64,000 nucleotides of DNA from Imbricaverruca yamaguchii. Taxonomy: Eukaryota > Arthropoda > Thecostraca > Neoverrucidae. The notes under the pieces were generated by a model. It worked only from the letters and a program-made list of their open reading frames with translations, searched no databases and was not told the DNA's origin. Shown here piece after piece: positions 11,483 through 24,090 of this stretch. The stretch covers positions 3,692,501 to 3,756,500 of the forward strand of contig JAOTOL010001662.1 of assembly GCA_034440575.1 (NCBI GenBank), given 5' to 3'. A program made the position numbers and the translations under genes. How positions within the stretch are numbered: the first letter of the stretch is position 1; each line of letters starts with the position of its first letter.

Positions 11483-12372
11483 TCGGAGTGGATATTAGAT
11501 AACGGCCAGTGTGTCAAGTAGAATGCTGGTGTGTCAAGAAGAGATTGGTGTGTCGGGCCACAAGCACTGTGTCAGGCAGAGGTCACAGTATCAGACAGGG
11601 TCACTGAGTCAAGCAGAAGTTGGTGCATCAGACAGGCGTCGTTGTGTCAGGGAGGAGTCGGTGTATCATGCATGGGTCGGTGTATCAGAAAGGGCTGTGT
11701 CAGTCAGTGGCTGGTGCATGAAGTAGCGATGGGTGTATCAGAGAGGGAATGGCGCGACAGACATGGTCGGTACATCAGACAATGGTCGGTGTATCAAGCA
11801 GGAGTCACTATGTCTGTCAGGGGTCAGTGCATCAGACAGGAGTCGGTGTATCAGACAAGGGTAGGTGTGTCGGGCCACAAACACTGTGTCAGGAATAGGT
11901 CACGGTGTCAGACAGGGGTCACTGTATCATGCAGGGGTCGGTGTATCAGACAGTGGTCGGTATATTTGACAGGGGTCACTGTGTCAGCCAGGGGTCACTG
12001 TGTCAGCCAGGGGTCGGTGTGTCAGACAGGGATCGGTGTGTCAGACAGGGCTCGGTGTGTCAGACAGGGGTCGGTGTGTCAGACAGGGGACACTGTGTCA
12101 GACAGGGCTCGGTATGTCAGACAGGGGTCGGTGTGTCAGACAGGGGACACTGTGTCAGACAGGGCTCGGTGTGTCAGACAGGGGTCGGTGTGTCAGACAG
12201 GGGTCGGTGTGTCAGACAGGGGTCACTGTGTCAGACAGGGGTCGGTGTGTCAGACAGGGGTCGGTGTGTCAGACAGTGGTCGGTGTGTCAGACAGGGGTC
12301 GGTGTGTCAGACAGGGGTCGGTGTGTCAGACGGGGGTCGGTGTGTCAGACAGGGGTCGGTGTATTAAACAGG
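11483..12372. repeat. 19-bp tandem repeat, diverged at left and near-perfect at right
   Basis: The core unit is TCAGACAGGGGTCGGTGTG. From about 12010 to 12360 the copies are almost identical; leftward they decay to related units such as TCACTGTGTCAGCCAGGGG. Because 19 is not a multiple of 3 and the unit lacks stops, all three plus-strand frames stay open and produce 165-278-codon artefact frames. Confidence 0.95.
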
Positions 12373-12750
12373 GAGCAGTACGTCATGCAAGGTCGGCATT
12401 GACATCCCACTTGCTTTTATTGCGGAACGAGATGATTTTGGTGGCAATTCTTCCCCACGACGCTGTGTGGGAAAATGAGAATGTACCACTTCATTTAGCA
12501 TCACGCCTGTGACGCAATGTTGAATCTCACGGAGCTTGGTGAAGACGTGTCCCCCTGCCTGCCGAGGCAGCGCCGTCGATGGTGGCCGGTACCCTACACA
12601 CAGCGGCCGGTATGTCGGCACCAGCCGGTACCGACTGTGAGGTGCGCAGCTGCCCACCAGTGCGTCCATGAGGCGCAGGCATGCACGGCTCCCGCACAGT
12701 GCACGCTGCGCTGGTGCCGCCGGTAAGACGAGACTGGTGGGACCTTGTGG
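12373..12750. other. GC-rich spacer, no gene seen
   Basis: Open frames exist on both strands but show no domain and appear due to GC richness. Confidence 0.4.
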
Positions 12751-12940
12751 CTGCAGCAACACGCTGCGGCGCCACCCGTCACCCTCGCTAGCAGAGCGCC
12801 AGCGACGCGGTCAGAGAGCCCGCCCGACAGCGACACGGGCAGGGCAGCAGCGACACGCTGCGGCGCCACCCGTCACCCTCGCTAGCAGAGCGCCAGCGAC
12901 GCGGCCAGAGAGCCCGCCCGACAGCTCGGAGCTCGCGCTC
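12751..12940. repeat. 94-bp tandem duplication
   Basis: Two copies in direct orientation share ACGCTGCGGCGCCACC, CCTCGCTAGCAGAGCGCC and AGAGAGCCCGCCCGACAGC, offset by 94 bp (12761 and 12855). Confidence 0.85.
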
Positions 12941-13829
12941 GCTCCCGTGTTCGGATGCTGAGAGTTGAGGCCCACTGTGGCGTCGAAACTAGTTTGCGTG
13001 GCATGTGATGCATTAAATAAAAAAACTTTCAAAGAAATAGTACAGAAGGAAAGAAATTCAATATGCAGCTTTTCAATCGATGGTACTGGGATATACGGCA
13101 TTTCATGTTATACGATAGGGTTGCAATGCCATGTCTTGTTTCTATCCTACGTCCCATAGTTGTTCCAATGCATCGGAAATGGACACACCTGTGCGGTTTT
13201 AAATTGTTTTGAGAACATGGCTTCTACCAATTGGTGGAACATCGAAGCTGTATGATGAATCTTAGCACTATCTTTTATTTTGGTGGGGGGGGGGGGGACC
13301 ACCTAGAATCTCGAAACATAGCTGTCGACCCACATAGTACCTGGGTTTAAAAAAACGCCATGCATAAGACACTACCGGTATCAAAGCACCAGCTGAAAGT
13401 TTCGAATAACGTCGGAAAATTGCATTGCCGGTTCCATTTTGCAGGCGTTTATGCGGTAACCAATCCACATGTCTGTGAAGCATGTAGTTCAGCTAGAGAG
13501 GTCGAATGGATATGCGCTTTCACAAACCACAACAAATAAAAAAATATCGTTTCCGAAGCGACTATGTATCCACCTTCCCTTCGCCACCTCTGATCGATTT
13601 GCAAACTAAAAGCTACGTGTTGCTTTGAAGTGCTATGTGAAGCCCATGCAGCCCATCAACACACAACAATAGCTGCATTCGACCGAGTACACAAGTCCGA
13701 ACTCACATAAACCCCAAAAAGTGCGCTTACGTGGACATATGACACACTTCCCTGGCAACTTTCTCAAAGATATGGTTCCCAAGATCATATGGTGATTTTG
13801 GGCAGTATCTCTGAGCAGCACAGCTCAGC
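12941..13829. other. Intergenic, no gene seen
   Basis: Contains a G tract at about 13285-13298. No supported coding region. Confidence 0.4.
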
Positions 13830-14480
13830 ATAGGACACCAAGATCACACCACAAGAGCACACACCAGGGTCACATAGGCCACCAAGATTCACCGCAAGAT
13901 CACACCAAGGTCACATAGGACGCTAAGATCACACCACAATATCACACATCAAAGTCACGGGACACCATGATCACATCACAATAGCACGCATCAAGGTCAC
14001 ATGGGACACCATGATCCCACGGCAAGATCACACACCAAGGTCACATAGGATACCAAGGTCCCACCACAAGATCACACACCAAGGTCACATAGGACACTAA
14101 GATCACACCACAAGATCACACACCGAGGTCACAGGACACCAATATCATATCACAATAGTACGCATCAAGGTCACATAGGGCAAACGGATCACACTAAACG
14201 ATCGCACACCATGGCCACGTAGGACGCTAAGATCACATCACAACAGCATGCCACAAGATCATGCCACAAGATCGCACCGCAAGGTCACACAACAAGGTCA
14301 CACCACAAGACTACATCACAAGGCTACAACACAAGAGCACACCACACAATCACACTCCAAGGTCACATCGGTCACCAAGATCACACCACAGGGTCACATA
14401 GCACACCAAGATCACACCACAGGGTCACATAGCACACCAAGATCACACCACAGGGTCACATAGCACACCAAGATCACATG
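13830..14480. repeat. Degenerate repeat of AAGATCACACC / AAGGTCACAT units
   Basis: Alternating blocks such as CAAGATCACACCACA and AGGTCACATAGGACACC recur about every 40 bp. A cleaner 32-bp section (CACCAAGATCACACCACAGG) is at 14376-14480. Confidence 0.85.
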
Positions 14481-15783
14481 CGGCAGAGTCACGTGAAACA
14501 CCGCATCACAGCGTCAGGGCCTGAAGCAGTGGAGCCCTCTATCGCCGAGCGCCTTTCTCGCCTTCTTCGTCATGATTAATGACGCATTTACGACATTACA
14601 CATAAATCACTTCGCTATTCACTTTTCCAGGACGACACAATAATTTTGCAACACGATGTTTCCTGAGAGCGGAGAATACAAGTAAAAAGCACTAGAACAC
14701 AATGCAGTGTGGACAAAACATGAGGCCATGTCCGTTGAATTGAAGTTCATCCAAATGTACCTCAACACGCGTATCACAAACATCACAGCAGGATGCCTGA
14801 AGCGGACCAACCTTCTCCTTGCATCAACAGGCGGAACAGAGTAGACTAGACCACTTGCTACTATACCTGGAGTTGTTGTAGCAACGCACATAGCCCTCCA
14901 TGGATGGCATCGAACTAACATGAGACAACTTGCAGCAACCCATCTGTGGACTGGATCGAATTGTCTACTTCATACGAGTAAGTTTCGCAGATATAAATGA
15001 AAGTGACACTTGTGTCACATGCTACCTGTACCCAGTCTCTCACTGAATCCCACCTTAACTTCCTAGCATGCCAAATATTATATACGTAAATCGATAAATA
15101 AATAAATAAATAAATATATATATATTTAGATATATACATATCCGAGTATTGAAGGAACATGCTGCACTTCTTACATTGCACTCTATGCTACAGCAAATTC
15201 AGCACTAATCACGTTCTTGTTCGTTTGGTCGACGCTTCTTCTCAGTCGATTGTCATCTTTCATGTGCTTTTGCAAGACATTTCGAAAACCATTGATAGAT
15301 GTGATGACGTTCCGAAATATCGAAGATTATTTTCTAGTTGTATTTATTAAGAAAAAGACACACAAAATAGAAATTGTACATAGGAACAAATACACCACAA
15401 AGTTAAAATAATGTCGCATCGCATGTCAAATTTGCACATACACTCTCAAGCACGGGTGTTGATGTCCTAAAAATATTGGGCGGGGGCGGGAGCAAAATCC
15501 ATGAGTACAATAGGCAGGCGAAAATGAACTGGAGGCACACTCCATAGGGTTCCAAGTTAAAAGTTGATATTATTGGGGGACAAAGCTAATATTGAGGGGG
15601 CACTTTTACATTGCATGCACAACCTGACCAAACCAACATTGAAGCAGGCTTCACCAACACCACCAGCTCAGTATGCCCAAGCCACTTGGCGACAGTGCAA
15701 AATCAGCTGGGACAGCTGCTTACTTTGAATGCTTATCACCGATGCGGTGCCTCTGATGTAAATTATTTCGAGTGCTATAGCTT
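14481..15783. other. Intergenic, no gene seen; small AT microsatellite
   Basis: An AATA/TATA-rich tract lies at about 15090-15140. The remaining short frames are unsupported. Confidence 0.4.
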
Positions 15784-16252
15784 GTAAGTCGTCTGTAATC
15801 TGTGTCGTCTGTAATCTGTGTCGTCTGTAATCTGTGTCGTCTGTAATCTGTGTCGTCTGTAATCTGTGTCGTCTGTAATCTGTGTCGTCTGTAATCTGTG
15901 TCGTCTGTAATCTGTGTCGTCTGTAATCTGTGTCGTCTGTAATCTGTGTCGTCTGTAATCTGTGTCGTCTATAATCTGTGTCGTCTGTAATCTGTGTCGT
16001 CTGTAATCTGTGTCGTCTGCAATCTGTGTCGTCTGTAATCTGTGTCGTCTGTAATCGGTGTCGTCTGTAATCTGTGTCGTCTGTAATCTGTGTCGTCTGT
16101 AATCTGTGTCGTCTGTAATCTGTGTCGTCTGTAATCTGTGTCGTCTGTAATCGGTGTCGTCTGTAATCTGTGTCGTCTGTAATCTGTGTCGTCTGTAATC
16201 TGTGTAGTCTGTAATCTGTGTCGTCTGTAATCTGTGTCGTCTGTAATCTGTG
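15784..16252. repeat. 16-bp tandem repeat, about 29 copies
   Basis: Unit TGTCGTCTGTAATCTG with few variants (ATAATC, GCAATC, ATCGG, GTAGTC). The minus-strand unit has no stop in any frame, giving a 194-codon artefact frame of repeating TTQITDDTDYRRHRLQ. Confidence 0.97.
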
Positions 16253-16794
16253 CTGCTCGCGAGTACGGTCGTGTTCTCTGTGAATGAGCCCCGGGTGAAT
16301 GCTGTGTTGCCCTGTTCACACATGTTTGCACCAGGCGCTCCCTGTCGGAGTTGTATCACCAGCAGGTGACTGAGAGTCGCCGTCGAGTCAATGCAGCGAA
16401 CACGGCGTGTTCCACAGCCACCGAATGTAGCTGGACACCCGAAAGCGGAACACTACACCGGTTTTCCTCAGCGTCGACAGCCTTCGGCTCAGTGAGCCTT
16501 CGCGTTTCAAATGCTTACAGAGCAGAGACTGGGCTGTAGATTCAAAAGCTGTGTTCCTGTGCCCATTATTCACCAGTGGTTGTCTGACTGTGTCTAGTTC
16601 TCTGTCCAACAGAGCCCACGAGGAGCAGTTCCATGCGGCCCTTCTAACGGAGCTACTGACGACATAAACTGCACAGGTATCGAAGCTGCTCCTGTCCCGG
16701 TACGTTATTCACCGCATTTGCACTGCAGACCTGCTATTTCAATGCGCTTATTTCGTGGATGATCTAGCCAATCGAAGCTATTGGCATCCAGTAA
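16253..16794. other. Intergenic, no gene seen
   Basis: Short overlapping frames on both strands without recognisable features. Confidence 0.4.
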
Positions 16795-16943
16795 CACTTC
16801 GGCATGTCAATGGTACATATCGGGACGCTACTGGTATCCAGGAGCACATGGCATGTCGATGGTACATATTAGGACGCTACTGGTATCCAGGAACACTGCA
16901 TGTCGATGGTACATATCAGGATGCTACTGATATCCATGAACAC

Positions 16944-19900
16944 TAGGGTGTGTCACGAAGGACCTTTTTTTGGAAATTGCACTTTGCTTAGTGAAATTAT
17001 CGTACAGATCACCTAAAAAAACCTGTGGTCAAAACCAAATCGAAATCAAACATTAAACAAAATATGCGACAGGCCGATAAAGAAACAAATTTGCCGGGCG
17101 CCCGCCGTTGAAGTCTTCAGTGATGGCGCTCCGTTGCGATTGGCATCTAACACCACGCGTCCGGCCACCGTCGGAGCGCCGCCGCGGCGCTGTGACGAAA
17201 AAGGCGGCAGTCGGTGCTTGGATGACTGATGAATGGATTCTGGTGATGAAGCTCATTAATAAAACGCAATGAAAGTGTTTAGTGGGGTAAAAGGCTTTTG
17301 ATAAGCACCAGTCGCTTAATAAGTTGCCTGGATATCTGACGCATGAAAGAAAGGTTCACTTTACGTCGCTTGTTGGTTCCATTTTCAATCAGTAGATCTA
17401 TCGGCGTATAATGCTAATATTTTCACTTTTGAAAGCTTGAACATCTTCAAAATTCCTCGTCTGTTTACATCGAAGACCAATTAAATCATTCTGAGACACT
17501 TGATATCTTATTGTTATGACAAATAGACCAGGCGAAATCGGCATCATGCTCCGTTCCACTACAACCGGAGGAGACGGGCATACAGCGACGTCACCTTTTG
17601 TACGAGCGGCCACATTTTTTGTACGAACTACCATTTTATAACTGTACTACTTGTCTACATGCTCGACAGAAAACCCGACATGAAATCCTTTTTGCTGCTG
17701 AGCACTGGCATTGCTGACCTGTGTTTCAACTTCGCCACAATGTAACCGTGGCGGGCCTCTTCACCAATTACCTTCAAAGACGCCTCGGTCACCACTTTTA
17801 CCATCCGTTCCTCCGTCTGACTGTGCACGGGTATGGCGGTACTTCGAGAGGACTCGCGATGATGTCTAGTAAGTCATCATTAGACAGTTGTTGCGTCAAG
17901 GGCGGCTCGGTTATCGCCTCATTACACCAATCAATCAGCTCCATGATGCTGTTTGCCCCCATATTCACTTTTGGAAGCTTGAACTTCCGCACTTCGTCAG
18001 TATCATTATCGACTTGAGTTCTGCGACACTGCTGGATTTGAGTGACCGCCCTTTCCCGTGTGGCTTGATCTTGGCCCACTGCCATTGCTAGCAGTACTGC
18101 CTCAGGGTGACACTAGTAGCTGTTGCGCTGTATTACCGGCTGCACCATGGCCGCTATCTCAGTTCGCAAACTTTTGAGAAGTTGCACGCTGTGCAGCGCA
18201 TTGCCAGGACCGTCAGAACATTTCCAGTTCTTCTTGATGCAGAACCACATGGGAGTATAATGGCACACGATGAACTCCGCTAGCATTCTCAGACTGTCTG
18301 ATGGCTGTTCGGTTGATATGTAGAGCCGGAGAATTCGCGCCGTCAGAGTCAGCCACCTGGAGTGGTTTAGTGGACCGATCTTCATTTTCGCAGTTCTATC
18401 TGAGATACTGTCTGGACACTACGCGCCAGACTGTACAGAATAGCCTGATCTGAACTTAGGTCACTAAGAATCTCCTGCGTCATTTCTGAAACATTTCCGC
18501 CATCGATTGGCTCAAAATCGACCACTGGCAAGGTTTCTACTGCGCCTGCAGCAGCCCGGCCAATCAGCCCACTAAAGGACTTAGGTCCTGTTGTGACTCC
18601 ATCTAACTGGCTAAATACTGCACGAAGATTAAGTTCATTTGCATGAAGTTGGCACACAAACCAGTGGACGGGGCGTTTTTGTCCGAGCTCAAACAAACGG
18701 ATAACACCACCTTTTTGGCCAGTATTAAATTTCGTGCCGTCACAGCCAAGCACAGAAACATCCGCACCAAACTCATATGCCACGGCGTTCAGGTCCTGAA
18801 AAATGTCCTCCGCTTTCCCAGTCTGTGGGGTAAAATGTCCTAAATATGCACTATCTGGCTCGGATACAACCACAATGTGCTATTCCGTCTTCTTTGAACT
18901 GGCTGTCATAAGCGTGTCGTCTTTTCTACCGTCGAAGTAGAGACCAGATACACGACCTGCATGATCCTCATGGCTCTGGGCTACTACCTCTCTTCTAATC
19001 CGATCTCTTGCTCGCCATACTTTTTTGCTATCCGCTATGCAGTTCATATCGTCAGAAGTGATCCGACCAATGTCCACTTGGAAACCGTTTATGATCGCAG
19101 CACACGCACGATTAGACACTCCGTACCGATCTGCTGCTAGAGCCGTATTTAGCAGTTCGTCTGTGTTACTGCTCACCATATACTCTGACTCATTGACTAC
19201 AGATGTGAGCGATGATGAATCTGTGGCGGAATCTTGGTCTGAATTAGAATCTAGCTGGGCCATTCCAGAAGATCCCGGTTGTGGTGATGTGACTCTCTCG
19301 GCGGTCAGGCGCCTCCTTTCGTCCATGACGCGTCGACGAGTGGTTTCACGGATATTTGCGGTGCCGATTTGCATTTGGCGAGGTCCTCTCTGGTCTTAGA
19401 CAAAGGGAAACTCCATTCGTGGCACTTTGTCGGCCATCGCACATTTGCAGCTATCGATATCAGCACATTTGCAGCGGGCTATATCAAACAATTTTCCAAA
19501 CCACTCATCACCGGACGGACGTACACCTGGTGATGCCGACTTCCTTCCAGCAGTTTTCATGTATCGCAAGTAGCGATCGCGGCATTCTCGAACCATATGT
19601 TCGACTCGGGCCCTCCCAACAATTGGTATTCCTTCGCAGCACCAGATTTTCATCACACTTTCCGCGACAAACTTTATATGGGGTGCTAGCCTCTCTTTCA
19701 ACCTTTTGTTCGCAACGCATGAGTCTCTACTCAAGTAATTCAGAACGTCAATTCTCGTGGGCAGTCGGTTTGTTTTTAGTTCAGAAGGAAACAAAAGCCC
19801 TTTGGTGGAAGCGCGGGTCTTCATGTTCGAACTCCTACCCCGATCACACCGACACAGGTAATATCACACTTCACAGGCAGTGGGCACAACTTGCAGATAC

Positions 19901-20673
19901 CAAACCACTCTTTTTCGGGCCGTCCCGCCGGGTCTCCGCCTCCGACTGCATTGTCTCCGCGGCCCTCCCCTCCCCTGTCTCCCCTCCCCTCCCCTGCCCT
20001 GTCTCGCTCTTTGTGTTCTCTACCCTCACCGTGCGCCGGCCGTCTCCCCCCCCATCCCAGCCCCTCCCCCGCGCCATACGACGATCGCCGCCGGCTCGTG
20101 TCGCCCTCGTTAATAGGTTGTCCCTACTGCTGATAATCCCAGTTTCCCTTGAAACTTGAGTAACGAAAAGGAACAGGAGACTTGGAGTGACTAATAAAAC
20201 AGGGATGTATGGCATGTGAAGCTATTTTGTGTCGTTAGTGCGTACGCAATTTATTCGAATGATGATTCATAGCACTGTGAAAGGTGGAGCACCGACAAAG
20301 GAAAGTGGAGCGATCAGTCCTTCAGTGAAGTTTAATCTTTACAATCAGATATATCCAGGCTCCCCTGATCTGTTTTTGACTTACCAGAATCCATTCGTAA
20401 GTCATCCACAGCACCGACTGCCGCCTTTTTCGTCACAGCGCCGCGGCGGCGCTCCGACGGCGGCCGACGCGTGGTGTTAGATGCCAATCGCAACGGAACG
20501 CCATCGCTGGAGACTTCAACGCCGGGCGCCCGGCAAATTTGTTTCTTTATCGGCCTGTCGCATATTTTGTTTCTTGTTTGATTTCGATTTGGTTTCGACC
20601 ACGGTTTTTTTTAAGGTGATCTGCACGATAATTTCAATAAGCATAAGAAAAACCGTTCAGGCGGCACACCCTA
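16944..20673 (-). mobile_element. 3.73-kb DNA transposon with 300-bp terminal inverted repeats
   Basis: Both ends read TAGGGTGTG inward. The terminal inverted repeats run 16944-17244 and 20382-20673 and share long near-identical blocks (GATAAAGAAACAAATTTGCC, TTGCGATTGGCATCTAACAC, GAAAAAGGCGGCAGTCGGTG). The element is flanked by a perfect 8-bp duplication, ATGAACAC, at 16936-16943 and 20674-20681. An 8-bp duplication is known for hAT, P and some other superfamilies. The encoded protein does not look like a classical hAT transposase, so I leave the superfamily open. The transposase is on the minus strand and is broken. The close match of the two repeats suggests fairly recent movement, probably supplied by another copy. 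Confidence 0.9.
17655..19824 (-). pseudogene. Broken transposase of the 3.73-kb element
   Basis: The reading frame begins near 19824 and ends at a stop at 17655-17657. It is interrupted by three in-frame stops (19396-19398, 18880-18882, 18113-18115) and by frame changes near 18385 and near 17800. Ordered blocks: a basic N-terminus; a CKCADIDSCKC double-cysteine motif; MEFPFV and DQRGPRQM; GLYFDGRKD; SEPDSAYLGHF; VLGCDGTKFNTGQKGGV; HWFVCQLHANELNLR; GPKSFSGLIGRA; KIGPLNHSRWLTLTARILR; and a C-terminal RHGYIVAKL. The D, HWxVCxLHxNEL and HSRW blocks are plausible catalytic-core pieces of a DDE-type enzyme (inference). From memory similar proteins are multicopy in arthropods and cnidarians. Splicing is unlikely to explain the stops, because the sequence reads straight through them in the same frame. 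Confidence 0.85.
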
Positions 20674-21055
20674 ATGAACACACCTGTATGTCGATGGTGC
20701 ATATCGGGAGAGTACTGATATCTAGGAACACATCATCTGCATGTCGATGATACGTATCAGGACGCTACTGGTATCCAGGAACACATCGCATGTCGATGGT
20801 GCATATCAGGATCCAGATATCCACATATCCAGAAACACATCAGGTACGATCGGAGCATTCAATTTTTGGCTATCCGATGGATGGATGTCGGTATCCGTGA
20901 CATCAAAGGGCCTATCTGGTTGATAAATATGTGACCTTTTACCTTGCCATTAACATATACCAAGGGCTGTATGTACCTGCAATGTTTTGACAATGTACAC
21001 CACCTATCTTGCTACTTGCTGCAGCAATGATTTTGTTAATGCAATTTTTTTTCAG

Positions 21056-21244
21056 AGGAACAGTAGGAACTTGGATAATGAGCTTCGAGTCGCACTGGAT
21101 GGCAAGCCTTCACCGGACCTTTACAAAGTAGTCTCCTTTGCACAAGTTTCCAAAAATAGAGATGAGCCCCCGCTGGTATCGCAATGTCATCATTACACCG
21201 TAGTTTACGAATCGTCTGTCTCAGATCTGAGGTTAAAACGCTAA
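21056..21244 (+). CDS. Possible terminal coding exon, unidentified
   Basis: A strong acceptor (CAATTTTTTTTCAG) ends at 21055. A 62-codon open frame follows to a TAA at 21242-21244: RNSRNLDNELRVALDGKPS, then DLYKVVSFAQVSKNRDEPP, then HHYTVVYESS. The composition is protein-like and the frame is free of repeats. No family is recognised and no partner exon was found, so this could be a gene fragment or chance. Confidence 0.25.
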   Translation, partial: RNSRNLDNELRVALDGKPSPDLYKVVSFAQVSKNRDEPPLVSQCHHYTVVYESSVSDLRLKR

Positions 21245-21559
21245 TAATAGGCCTTCTTTTGTCAGTCTTAGTCTGCAGTTGATGTTAAAAGTTACTGTCT
21301 ATAGCTAGCTGTCCTGATCTGCTAACTTACATATGTTCAAGCAGAATAACCAGCTAATGCGCGCTAGTCATCAAAGACTGGTAGAAGCGCCATTGAACCC
21401 AAACAGCACACGCACCATCTGCCTTCTTGGAGTGAGGATTCATTTGTTAATGGAAGTGGCGATTTAGTCCAAAGTTTATAGCATGTTTGTGGCATGTTTT
21501 ATATAGACACGCATAATTCATAAACTAATAAGACATTGAACAATGCTGCACGCACCATC
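21245..21559. other. Intergenic, no gene seen
   Basis: AT-rich sequence between the possible exon and the ACT/ACA repeat region; nothing recognised. Confidence 0.4.
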
Positions 21560-22165
21560 GTATAAACTACACATACAGTACTGCATCACTACTGCACTAC
21601 ATATACATCACAGCACCGCTATTACACCATCACACTACGCATACATAACTGCACCACTACTACACTACACATTCAGCACAGCACCACTACTAGACTACTG
21701 CATTACACATACATCACAGCACTACTACACTACTACACTGTACGTACAGCGCATCACTACTACTACACTACTTCGCTACGCATACAGTGTAGCACTACTA
21801 TTACACTAGTACACTAAACATATAGCACAACACTACTACTACACCACAATACAGCACATCACTACTATTACACTGAACATATAGCACAACACCACTACTA
21901 CACTACACATACAACACAACACTATTACTATACTATTACACTATGCATACAGCACAACACTACTAATACACTACTACACCACACATACGGCACAGCACCA
22001 CAACTACACTGCACATGCAGCACAACACTACTGCTACGCTACATATACAGCACATCATTACTACTGCTACACTACACATACAGCACAGCGTCACTGATAT
22101 ACTACTACACTATGCATACAGCACAGCACTACTACTACACCATCACACTAAACATACAGAACAGC
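21560..22165. repeat. Degenerate CACTACTACACTA / ACATACAGCAC repeat
   Basis: Short blocks CTACTACACTAC and CATACAGCACA alternate irregularly over 600 bp, with no fixed period. Confidence 0.85.
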
Positions 22166-22859
22166 ACATAGAATGATCAGCGAAAGGTTGAAGCCGTGTT
22201 GCTGACGTAGGTCAGACTGTACTCGCTCACGGCAGCATGTTGCTGTGACAACTGGGACGGGTGACAGCCGTGCTAGATGCCTGCTCCAAGTGGTCTCTTC
22301 ACCGACGTGGCACAACGTCGCACGGCAGCACGCCAGCCGTCGTTCTATTCGAGATCCCCAGTTACCGCTTGGATAATTTTATTGTAGCACACAACGGACG
22401 CCTACTGCCAACTTAGCAGTGCCAAGTTGGATTTGCACATCGTAAGTTCTGCGAACTTCGAAGGACTTCCGGAACGCCCTGAACTCGTGGTAAAGAATGC
22501 GACGGCGAAGCGGACAATTGGCCGCGCCTAAACTGCCAACGGTAGAAGAGGCTCGTTTAGCTGATGATGCACAGACAACTGGGCGGAGGCACCCATTGTC
22601 GGCACGTCCAGATAAGCCGGCGGCCGGTGAACGCCGTGCCCCTCAATGGGTTGGACCATTTGTATCCTTCTGCTACTCGGTGAGATTGGCGCCAGGCGTT
22701 GTCGGGACCGTGGACGTTGGCGACAGGAGCGGTCCAGTCTGGTCACAATTCACAGCCGGAGCGAGCGGTATAGTTGGCACGTTAGTGACAGTATGATCGA
22801 TCGTTTTAGTATAATCTTAGTCTACAGTCGGAGCAAGCGGAATAACCGGCACCTTGTTG
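22166..22859. other. Intergenic, no gene seen
   Basis: Open frames occur on both strands around 22497-22796 but overlap one another and have no recognisable domain. Confidence 0.4.
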
Positions 22860-23200
22860 ATGGGAGAGGCACAGTGCGGTCGCAATCCACAGCCGGAGCA
22901 AACGGTGTCAGGCGTGCGGTCACGGTCATGACCAGGGTCAGCGGTGTGTAGCATCGGGGATGCCACAGCTGGGATTAGCAGCACCATCAGCAAGGTCACG
23001 ATCAGGATGAGCGGCATCGTCAGTGAGATCACAATCAGGGTCGGCGATGCCATGAGTAAGGTTACGGACAGGGTCAGCGGTGCGTAACATCAGCGAAGTC
23101 ACAGCTGGGGTGGCACAGTTGCTGTCGGGATGAGCGGCATCGTCAATGCGTGTGGTCACGGCCCGGACTAATGATATCACAACGATGTCCAGTGTCGGCG
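22860..23200. repeat. Degenerate GGTCACGATCAGG / AGCGGCATCGTCA repeat
   Basis: Blocks such as AGGGTCAGCGGTGYGTA, CACAGCTGGGRT and GATGAGCGGCATCGTCA recur. The 140-codon minus-strand frame here is a by-product. Confidence 0.7.
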
Positions 23201-24090
23201 GCACTGCACTGAAGCCAGCGATGCGGTCAACACCGGGGCCCTCCAATATCGTTTGGCAACCGGTGACGTCACATGGGCTGGACAATTGCTCAGTCCCGTA
23301 GACGCTCCAGCGAAACTTGCGTGTTTTCCACATAACATTTCCGATCTTAAATACCATCAAAATTGGACAAAATCGGATTCATTGGAAAACTTGAAGCATT
23401 TTTTACACGAATATGGGCCTTATTTTCTCCTAACTCAAGGACGTTTTGCTTGGATCCACGCTGACTACATTCATGTCGAGCGCCGCAGGAATCGCTCGGT
23501 GCCACGGGGCAGTATGGGCGCAATATGACCGAGTAGCCGAAGCGCCCGAGCCCAAATAACTAACTAACTAGCAGCAGTATGATGAGACAGGCCAACTGAA
23601 GATCACGGCCGGGAAGGCGTGGTAGGAGCGAATAAGATATAACTGTTGCAGCGTAATTCCTCCCCACTCGATGCAAGGGCGTAAATAAGGGTGGGGGCAC
23701 TAGGGGATTGTGTCTCCCATGGGAAGGTGGAAGCTCTTCGGCCAGGAAAATGCGCCAATATTATATTTAGGCTACCAGTGGAGGCACGAATACGGATTGG
23801 AATATCACGCCCTTATCACCCATGTGCAGACACGGAACCTGCAGCAGTCCCCTAATAATTTAGACTTTTAATTAACATGGGGTACCTACATGGAGCATGT
23901 GACCGATCGATGTTGGGCTTCCCATTAACTTCATGAATTTTGCACCCCAATAATCCATGCTATAATAAACAGGATTAAAATATATATACATATGTATATA
24001 TATATATGTATATATCTATACATATGTATATATATGCATATATATGTATATATATGTATATATGTATATATATACATATATATACATATA
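23201..24090. other. Intergenic, ending in a TATATACATATG microsatellite
   Basis: No supported gene in 23201-23959. At 23973-24090 TATATA/CATATG/TGTATA units alternate. Confidence 0.55.

Larger units (their letters stand above)
16795..20850. repeat. 47-49-bp minisatellite split by a transposon insertion
   Basis: Units containing GCATGTCGATGGT, CATATCAGGACGCTACTG and GTATCCAGGAACAC occur at 16795-16943 and resume at 20674-20850. The two halves were one array before the transposon at 16944-20673 inserted into the GAACAC part of a unit. Confidence 0.85.

Noticed and set aside
17655..19824. Intact multi-exon gene
   Set aside because: The sequence reads in the same frame across the internal stops without GT-AG signals, and it lies inside TIRs; it is a dead transposase.
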